This document shows positions 29,147-34,324 of a DNA stretch of 34,324 nucleotides, piece by piece. Numbering within the stretch: position 1 is the stretch's first letter; each line of letters starts with the position of its first letter. This stretch comes from Actinacidiphila oryziradicis (lineage in GTDB: Bacteria; Actinomycetota; Actinomycetes; Streptomycetales; Streptomycetaceae): NCBI RefSeq assembly GCF_005047355.1, contig NZ_SUMC01000077.1, forward strand, positions 1-34,324. Reading direction: 5' to 3'. The position numbers and the translations under genes were made by a program. The notes beneath the pieces were generated by a model. That model made no database searches. It was not told the DNA's origin and worked only from the letters and a program-made list of their open reading frames with translations.

Positions 29147-31099
29147 TCAGACGGGCGGGCGTTGCTCGGTGCGAGCGAGGGTCGTCAGGGCCTGTCGCAC
29201 CTCTTTCCGGTAAAAAGCGGTGTTCGCATAGTAGGCGACCACGGCGTCGGTGGCCTGCTCGCTGCCGATGCGAGCGAGGCCGCGCAAAGCCGCTGGGTGG
29301 CCCTCGTCGTGGTGGCAGTCGGTCAGGAGTCGAGAAAGAGCTGCGACGGCCTGTGGTATGTGGCGCTCGGCGATCGCCTGGGCGGCCGGTACTCGGAGTC
29401 TTCGTGGGCCGGCAGAGGTCGCGAGTAGTTCCAGGGCAGGGATGGGGGCGGGGCCGGGGCAGGCGGCCAGTGCCGCGATCAGATCGCGGAGCAGCTCTGG
29501 GGCCGGGGAAGCATGGGCTATCTCCGTCGGCGTCGGCAGACGGGGGTTCGACGACTCGATGCGGCTCGCCAGCGGCACCATGTGGTCCGCCAGCGCACGC
29601 AGCACCGGTACGGCCCCGATACCTATCCGGCCTAGGGCATGCAGCGCGGCCCGTGCGACATCGCTGCTCTCATCTGTCCTGGCCGCCTCGCCCAGCTTGT
29701 CCGCCACCACGCGCGTGGGATACGCGCCGAGTGCTTCCGCCGCGCGGACGCGTACGGCCTCGGTAGGATCTCGGAGCTCCGCCAGCAGAACAGGCAGGGA
29801 CTCGGGTACGGCGATCAGGCCCAGGGCGCGGAGGGCACGGGCACGGAGGCGGCCCGGCTCGGACACGTCCTGGGCCAGGGCGGTCAGCGGGCCGGTCGCG
29901 GGGCGGTGGCGCAACTCTCCAAGGGCGTCGACGGTGGCGGTGCGCAGTGGGAGAGGAACCGCCGGGGACAAGGCAGGGAGGAACAGCGGGGCGGCCGGCG
30001 CATGGCCGATGAGGCCCAGCGCCACGGTGGCGCCCCGGCGTTGGGCACTATCGGCGCCATCATCCAGCAACGCGAGCAGCCGCTCGATCGGCGGTGTCGC
30101 GAGCTCGGCGAGCACCGAGGCGACGGCCTCGGTGGCACGCTCGTCGGCCAGTGCCGTCAAGAGCGCGGCGACCGCCTCCTCACCGCCGAGCGCACCGAGT
30201 GCTTTGGCTGCCGCCCTGCGCACGGCGGGCTGCGGTGCCCGGGCGAGCAGCTTGGCCAGGGCCGCAACCTCTGCTGAGCCGAAGAGATCGGGCCTGTCCC
30301 GGATCACGGCGCACACCGGGATGCGGGCGGGCTCGGGGTTGTACGGGCGGTGGGCGAGCAAGCAGGAGTGGAGCCGACTGCGGCCCTCGGGAGTTCGGGC
30401 CAGCAGCCCGGCAGCCAGCCTGGCCGTCACCGGGTCCGGATCACGCAGGGCGGGCTGCAGCATCGGCTCGGCCGGAGCGGGCCATGACACGCCCTCCGGC
30501 AACTTGGTCAGAGCCTCAAGTGCCGCTGTACGTAATGAAGGTGACGAGCCATAGGCTGCGAGGTAGAGCAACGCCGGCACCGTGTGTGGATCGCGCAAAG
30601 CGCCGAGCACCCGTACCGCCTCCACGCCCCGCCATGGCAGCAGCCTCCAAAGGGCGATCAGCAGGGCCGGGGTCGTCTCAGGGGTGCGGAGCCGCGCCAG
30701 CGCCTGAAGGACGACACTGCGCGGGCTCCGCTGGGCCAGTTCGGCGAGCAGGACACGAACGGCCTCGGGGCCGCCGATGGCGCCCAGCGCCCGCAGGACC
30801 GTCCCCTCCTGGCCCGGGTTCTCCAGCTCCCCCCTCTCCAGCAGTCCGATGAGCAGCGGAACCGCGCGGCGCTCCTGCAAGCGCCCCAACGCGTCGACGG
30901 CGGCCAGCCACAGCCAGTGCCGGTCGGTTGCCTTCTTCGTCACGCAGCGCAGCAGTACGTCCGAGGCCCGCCGGTCCCCGATGTCGGCGAGCATCTCCAT
31001 GGCGCGCCGGGCAGTGTCGGGGTCGCCGGACCGTACCGTCCGGCACAGCCCCTCGACATCGCCGCGCAGTCGCATGCGGGCTACACCCTCGTGTCTCAT
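29147..31099 (-). CDS. HEAT-repeat protein
   Basis: A 650-residue protein made almost wholly of HEAT/PBS-lyase-type helical repeats. Repeated pairs such as ALGRLQERRAVPLLIGLLER, ALGALGGEEAVAALLTAL and ALGLIAVPESLPVLLAEL recur about every 30-35 residues from residue 20 to the end. Such solenoids are protein- or nucleic-acid-binding scaffolds; no enzymatic motif, signal peptide or membrane span is visible. I chose ATG 31099 because it overlaps the stop of the upstream gene by 4 nt (ATGA); an in-frame start 75 bp earlier lies inside that gene. The tight coupling says the two proteins act together. The biological role is unknown. Confidence 0.75.
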   Translation of the reverse strand: MRHEGVARMRLRGDVEGLCRTVRSGDPDTARRAMEMLADIGDRRASDVLLRCVTKKATDRHWLWLAAVDALGRLQERRAVPLLIGLLERGELENPGQEGTVLRALGAIGGPEAVRVLLAELAQRSPRSVVLQALARLRTPETTPALLIALWRLLPWRGVEAVRVLGALRDPHTVPALLYLAAYGSSPSLRTAALEALTKLPEGVSWPAPAEPMLQPALRDPDPVTARLAAGLLARTPEGRSRLHSCLLAHRPYNPEPARIPVCAVIRDRPDLFGSAEVAALAKLLARAPQPAVRRAAAKALGALGGEEAVAALLTALADERATEAVASVLAELATPPIERLLALLDDGADSAQRRGATVALGLIGHAPAAPLFLPALSPAVPLPLRTATVDALGELRHRPATGPLTALAQDVSEPGRLRARALRALGLIAVPESLPVLLAELRDPTEAVRVRAAEALGAYPTRVVADKLGEAARTDESSDVARAALHALGRIGIGAVPVLRALADHMVPLASRIESSNPRLPTPTEIAHASPAPELLRDLIAALAACPGPAPIPALELLATSAGPRRLRVPAAQAIAERHIPQAVAALSRLLTDCHHDEGHPAALRGLARIGSEQATDAVVAYYANTAFYRKEVRQALTTLARTEQRPPV

Positions 31100-31821
31100 C
31101 GGCGGCCCCCGGCTCCGTCGTCCTCGTCCTCCGCCATCGCCACGTACAGCGGCGTGCCGATCACGACATCCCATTCCTGGCCGTTCTCGTCGGTGGCGGT
31201 GCCGCGCAGCAGACGTCGGGCCAGGAACTCGCAGTAGGTGGTGGGTCCCGTCAAGTGGGCGGAGAAGTCCAGGACTTGGCGCAGGGCTTCTTGGTCGTCA
31301 GCGGGGTAGGCGCGTCCGCTGACCGCGGTGGGTTCCCGGCGCGGCCAGTCCTCCGGTGTCTCCCTCAGCAGCCGGAACAGCGACGGCAGCATGGAGTGGC
31401 CCACCGGGATGCCCTCGGCCGGGAGCCGCTGGCCCACCAGGTGGTGGGCCGAGCCGATCAGCGCCACAACCGTATGGCCTTCCTGGCCCGTCATGAACAC
31501 CGGGCCCGTTGCACTGCCGTATCCCGCGATCCGCAGCCCCAGGTCGCCGCGGAACCAGGACGTGGGCTCCGTCATCCAGCCGATGTCGTACTCGCGTTCC
31601 AGGTACCGCTCGACGACGTCCAGCCGCCCATATGTGCCCAGTTCGGCGCGCGCCGCCTTCTGCACGGCGACGCTCACCACCTTCAGGTCTACTTTTGCCT
31701 CGGTGGCCAGCCGGGAGAGCAGCTTCTGCGGAATCTGCTCAAACAGCATGTCCAGCTTCGCCTCGGAAACATAGAGGTAGTAGCGCACGCCGGTGACCCC
31801 CTGAGACATCGTGAGCACCAT
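31096..31821 (-). CDS. DUF7019-like protein coupled to the HEAT-repeat protein
   Basis: A 241-residue protein beginning MVLTMSQGVTGVRYYLYVSE (ATG 31821; ATG 31809 also possible). The opening strand RYYLYVSEAKLDMLFEQIP and the later VVSVAVQKAA resemble, from memory, the uncharacterised DUF7019 family of actinobacteria. GLRIAGYGSATGPVFMTGQE and TVVALIGSAHHLVGQ follow, with an acidic Glu/Asp-rich C-terminus (AMAEDEDDGAG). No catalytic motif I can name is present. It has no signal peptide or membrane span. It overlaps the HEAT-repeat gene (ATGA), forming a two-gene unit. No clear ribosome site precedes either ATG; TAGCCT directly before ATG 31821 could be a -10 element, which would favour ATG 31809. 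Confidence 0.6.
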   Translation of the reverse strand: MVLTMSQGVTGVRYYLYVSEAKLDMLFEQIPQKLLSRLATEAKVDLKVVSVAVQKAARAELGTYGRLDVVERYLEREYDIGWMTEPTSWFRGDLGLRIAGYGSATGPVFMTGQEGHTVVALIGSAHHLVGQRLPAEGIPVGHSMLPSLFRLLRETPEDWPRREPTAVSGRAYPADDQEALRQVLDFSAHLTGPTTYCEFLARRLLRGTATDENGQEWDVVIGTPLYVAMAEDEDDGAGGRR

Positions 31822-31926
31822 AGGCTATGCAGATCTCGGCTTACCAAGCGAACCGGCGAGTCTGCGTGATAAACGGACTGAACGAAGAATTCTCCGTCTG
31901 CCGTGACTGATCGTGTCCCCGACCTG

Positions 31927-32098
31927 CTATCGCCAGAGGGTGGACCGGCGTTCGGGGTGAGCGGTGTAGATGTACTTCATCGCGGTCTCGGCGGCGATCC
32001 CGAAGACGCGCATGAGATGGACCGGGTCGGCGGTGTGGCGGGCTTCGTCGAGGATGCGGTCCTGGCGGAGCTTGGACGGGCTCAGGCCCAGGGCACCC
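31927..32098 (-). pseudogene. Probable C-terminal fragment of a site-specific recombinase
   Basis: A minus-strand frame of about 57 codons ending in TAG at 31927-31929 reads LSPSKLRQDRILDEARHTAD, then PVHLMRVFGIAAETAMKYIY and TAHPERR. This resembles the tail found at the end of some Streptomyces phage-type integrases. There is no start and the frame is lost upstream of about 32098. Identification is from remembered resemblance only. Confidence 0.35.
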
Positions 32099-32103
32099 GG
32101 TCA

Positions 32104-32263
32104 GACTACGGGCGGAGCGCGGGCGCGATGTCCCGAATCTCAGCATCGGCCAGTACGCGAGGGCGGGCGGCTCGTCCGGCTCGCTCGTCTTCAATACGTT
32201 GCGCCATGGCCACCACCTCGGGGACGTTGAGGGCGCGGGCGCGGATGTCCCAGTCGGCGAGGG
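32104..32263 (-). pseudogene. Unidentified 3' gene fragment
   Basis: A minus-strand frame reads ADWDIRARALNVPEVVAMAQ and then ADAEIRDIAPALRP before TAG near 32104. The composition looks coding (amphipathic helices, high third-position GC) but there is no start and I do not recognise the family. It ends just upstream of the integrase-like fragment, in a different frame, and is antisense to the start of the Ku region. It may be debris or a chance frame. Confidence 0.25.
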
Positions 32264-32287
32264 GGCAGGGCGGCGCGGACGGAGCGG

Positions 32288-33046
32288 ATGGTCGGCTCGG
32301 GCCGTGCGAAATGGCCGATGTCTGGCCTGGTCACCATCCCCGTCAAGCTCTACGCCGCAGCCGAGGACGCCCGGACCCCGCTGCACGAGGTCCACACCCG
32401 CGGGTCGCGCATCCGCCACCGACGGGTGTGTGAGCGGGAGCAGCGGGAGGTGCCGCAGGAGGAGATCCGCCGCGGCTGGGAGGCCCCCGACGGCCGGGTC
32501 GTGGTCCTGGACGCCGGGGATCTCGAGCACCTGCCGCTGCCGTCGAAGCGTACCGCGGAGGTCCTCGGTTTCGTGGACGATGGCAACGTTGACCCGCTGC
32601 TGTACGACCGCCCGTACTGGGCCGGCCCCCACGGACCAGCCGCCCAGCGGCCCTACGCGCTCCTCGTCGAGGCCCTGGCCCGGCACGGCACCATCGCCGT
32701 CTGCAAGGTCGCCATCCGCACCCGGGAGCGGCTGGCGATCCTCCGGCCGCGGCACGGCATCCTCGTGCTCCACACCCTGCGCTGGCCGGAAGAGATCCGC
32801 GACCCCGGCGACCTGACGTCGTCGGCGCCGGTCACCGATCGGGAGCTGCAGCTCGCCGAGGTACTCATGGACGCATTGGCCGGCGTGGACATCGGCGGCC
32901 TGCGGGACGAGTACGCGGCGGCGCTGGAGCAGCTCATCGTGGCCAAGGTGTCGGGCCGGGAGCTGGAGGCGGGCCCGGAGCCGGAGCCCGCGGTGGACCT
33001 CATGGCCGCGTTGGAGCGGAGCATCCGCGACGCGCGGCGGGAGTGA
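32288..33046 (+). CDS. Ku-family protein, short form
   Basis: A 252-residue relative of bacterial Ku, the homodimeric ring that binds double-strand ends in non-homologous end joining. Family features: GLVTIPVKLYAAAED, RHRRVCEREQREVPQEEIRRGWE, VLDAGDLEHLPLPSKRTAEVLGFVD, YLL-type core replaced by PLLYDRPYWAGP, then YALLVEALARHGTIAVCKVAIRTRERLAIL. The normal opening (IWxGxISFGLV) is compressed to AKWPMSGLV, so about three residues of the first strand are missing. The C-terminus lacks a long basic tail. ATG 32288 has only a weak GGAGCGG upstream. No ligase D gene is in view. It may be a secondary Ku, as Streptomyces often carry several. Confidence 0.75.
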   Translation: MVGSGRAKWPMSGLVTIPVKLYAAAEDARTPLHEVHTRGSRIRHRRVCEREQREVPQEEIRRGWEAPDGRVVVLDAGDLEHLPLPSKRTAEVLGFVDDGNVDPLLYDRPYWAGPHGPAAQRPYALLVEALARHGTIAVCKVAIRTRERLAILRPRHGILVLHTLRWPEEIRDPGDLTSSAPVTDRELQLAEVLMDALAGVDIGGLRDEYAAALEQLIVAKVSGRELEAGPEPEPAVDLMAALERSIRDARRE

Positions 33047-33265
33047 GCGCCTGCGGATCAGTGGCAGCGGCGGTTGGACTCGACCGCAGACGGAACCGCG
33101 ATCCGGGGACGCGTGCTCCGCCGGTGGAGCTGTTGAGGCCAGTGGTAGGTGGGTTCTGACTCCACCCGGCGGCGCCGAGAAAGCGTGTAAGTGAGTTTCG
33201 ACTCCGCTGGAGGGCCGGCGGCGGGACGGTGGCGGCACACAGCCCCGGCCGCCGACCGTGCCCCC

Positions 33266-33910
33266 TTACGGGGCCGTCTGTGGGACGTCGTCGACGCCCC
33301 AGTAGTGAGCACAAACGGTGAAGCCGAAGTCGCCGGCTGCCTTCAGGTAGGCGGCGTTGGCCTGCCGGTACAGGCCGACGTCGAGCGCGTAGCCGTCACG
33401 GTCGCCTGCCTTTGCCCGGCCGATTGCGCCCTGGAGGAAGGAGTTGGCAGCGAAGTAGTACGACTTGATCGACGCTGACGCGCCGATGTCCTCCGGGGCC
33501 ATGCTTGTCGGGGCGGAGTAGGTGAGCCAAACGAGGCCCATCTGCTGGCGGGCGTTCAGGACGTCCAGATCATCGGCGGCGACCCGGGCGAATCCGGTGC
33601 CCTTGTTCTTCTTCGGAACCTGTCCAACGTAACGCTTGCAAGAGGTCTCAAGCGATTTGACGAAGCTGTCCTTGGTCAACTGGGCGGGATCCGGGGGCGG
33701 TCCGGCGATACGGTTGCGCAGATCGGACCAGGTACCGATCCCGAAGAAGAACGCCGCAAGCGTCAGATACACGGTGAACGTGCTCCACTGCTGGAACCAG
33801 CTCTTCTCCGCCTTGCGCTGGTCGTCCACGTAGGCGGCTATGCGGTCGATCTTCTCCCGGTCAGGCTCACGCGCGCTGGTGGCTCCGGACCCGTGGTCGG
33901 CGGATGTCAT
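33266..33910 (-). CDS. Hypothetical single-span membrane protein
   Basis: A 214-residue protein starting at ATG 33910. Residues 1-40 are polar with charged helices (REKIDRIAAYVDDQRKAEKS). A single membrane span follows (FTVYLTLAAFFFGIGTW, about 44-60). The remaining 150 residues contain two Cys (SLETSCKRYVG and TVCAHYWG) that could form a disulfide if the domain is outside. The likely topology is N-in, C-out. The C-terminal domain looks helical (VGLYRQANAAYLKAAGDFGF). No family is recognised and no partner gene is adjacent. The ribosome site is weak. Coding character is good and no overlapping frame competes. Confidence 0.55.
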   Translation of the reverse strand: MTSADHGSGATSAREPDREKIDRIAAYVDDQRKAEKSWFQQWSTFTVYLTLAAFFFGIGTWSDLRNRIAGPPPDPAQLTKDSFVKSLETSCKRYVGQVPKKNKGTGFARVAADDLDVLNARQQMGLVWLTYSAPTSMAPEDIGASASIKSYYFAANSFLQGAIGRAKAGDRDGYALDVGLYRQANAAYLKAAGDFGFTVCAHYWGVDDVPQTAP

Positions 33911-33999
33911 GAATCATGAATATCGGCTCCGCGGTCATACGGGAACTCCGTTGCCCGCGAAGGCTCCGACGCGCAGCTCAACGCGCTACAGAGCGCGGA

Positions 34000-34030
34000 G
34001 AAGGGTCTTCAACTGTTGGGGGTTTCGCTT
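34000..34030 (+). repeat. Right copy of the 31-bp inverted near-repeat
   Basis: Positions 34002-34018 are the exact reverse complement of 351-367. The copy lies 145 bp upstream of the rightward gene at 34164, mirroring the left copy (154 bp from its gene). The rest of 33911-34163 holds no gene I can support. Confidence 0.5.
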
Positions 34031-34163
34031 AGGGACCCTTTTGGATGCTGCGTAGCAGAGTGCGTGTGGATCTGTGGGTAATTCCGCCCCGCTTCCTGCG
34101 ATGGTGTGATGTTTATGCCGGTTTAGGGTGGTGGGTGCCGCCGAGGCCGTAGGTTCTCTCGTC

Positions 34164-34324
34164 ATGGAACTTCTTCGGTTGGCGGTGGCTGCGCGGCGGG
34201 TGGGTGTGCACCCTGGCACGCTGCGGTTGTGGGCGAACGAGGGCAGGGTTCCGGTGGTGTGGGTGGGGCGTGAACGGCGCTTCTCCAGCGAGGCGTTGGA
34301 TGTCCTGACCGGCTGCCCGGATGT
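34164..34324 (+). CDS. Partial MerR-type HTH protein, resembling IS607 recombinase N-terminus
   Basis: An open frame from ATG 34164 runs off the right edge after 53 codons. It encodes a MerR/excisionase-type helix-turn-helix: LAVAARRVGVHPGTLRLWAN, then EGRVPVVWVGRERRFSSEAL. In IS607-family serine recombinases such a domain precedes the catalytic resolvase domain, which would lie outside the window. A plain excisionase or MerR-like regulator is the alternative. No ribosome site is seen. TAGGTT at 34150-34155 leaves 8 nt to the ATG, which would allow a leaderless message, but no -35 element is apparent. Confidence 0.5.
   Translation, partial: MELLRLAVAARRVGVHPGTLRLWANEGRVPVVWVGRERRFSSEALDVLTGCPD

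Noticed and set aside
31841..33238. 465-codon minus-strand frame opposite the Ku gene
   Set aside because: The plus strand encodes a Ku-family protein with conserved segments; the minus frame is Pro/Arg-rich shadow.
1..34324. CRISPR array, tRNA, rRNA or riboswitch
   Set aside because: No regularly spaced repeat array, no tRNA T-loop context and no rRNA-like stretch was found by eye on either strand.

Overview
The window is high-GC DNA with actinobacterial codon use, many GTG starts, a LacI-controlled sugar importer that lacks its own ATPase, Tat-dependent secreted enzymes and apparently leaderless regulator genes. All of this points to a Streptomyces (or close relative) chromosome. The mix of insertion sequences, broken genes and catabolic cassettes suggests an accessory, probably arm-located, region. 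No rRNA, tRNA or CRISPR array was seen.

Layout. (1) 1-5140 is a scrap yard: a partial gene leaving the left edge, a complete but frameshifted IS5-like element (644-2252) with 26-bp terminal repeats, a divergent MerR regulator/SDR oxidoreductase pair, a second degenerate copy of the IS accessory gene, and an accidental fusion of a sialidase-like fragment with a tyrosine-recombinase fragment. (2) 4892-5801 holds a small Cys4 protein and a Fic/Doc-like toxin-antitoxin pair. (3) 5948-14577 is a compact sugar regulon: a secreted GH93/sialidase-fold enzyme with a ricin-type lectin domain, a lipoprotein binding protein plus two permeases, a cytoplasmic GH2 enzyme and a LacI repressor. Five operator copies (consensus TTGCAACGTTGCAA) lie in front of three of these units. 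The likely flow is extracellular cleavage, oligosaccharide import and intracellular hydrolysis; arabinan is my best guess for the substrate.

(4) 14754-25059 is a second catabolic region. A Tat-secreted GH43-like enzyme sits behind a ROK regulator cut down to its DNA-binding domain. On the other strand a full ROK regulator heads an overlapping operon of permease, ATPase and lipoprotein (TauABC/SsuABC type), a Cys-type sulfatase and its formylglycine-generating enzyme. Downstream is a dead paralogue of the GH43 gene (nonsense codon plus a 339-bp in-frame deletion) and the first 106 codons of a second sulfatase, cut where a serine-recombinase gene begins. The live and dead GH43 loci share a 17-bp operator-like palindrome at the same distance from matched promoter elements.

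(5) 25790-28902 has a HelD-like RNA polymerase recycling ATPase between a recombinase stub and a 5'-truncated Tn3-family transposase. (6) 29147-31821 is a translationally coupled pair: a protein resembling the DUF7019 family and a 650-residue HEAT-repeat protein; I know of no function for this pair. (7) 31927-34324 contains integrase-like debris, a short Ku-family protein, an unknown single-span membrane protein and the start of a MerR-type helix-turn-helix protein like the N-terminus of IS607 recombinases. A 31-bp inverted near-repeat (17-bp exact core) lies near both ends of the window.
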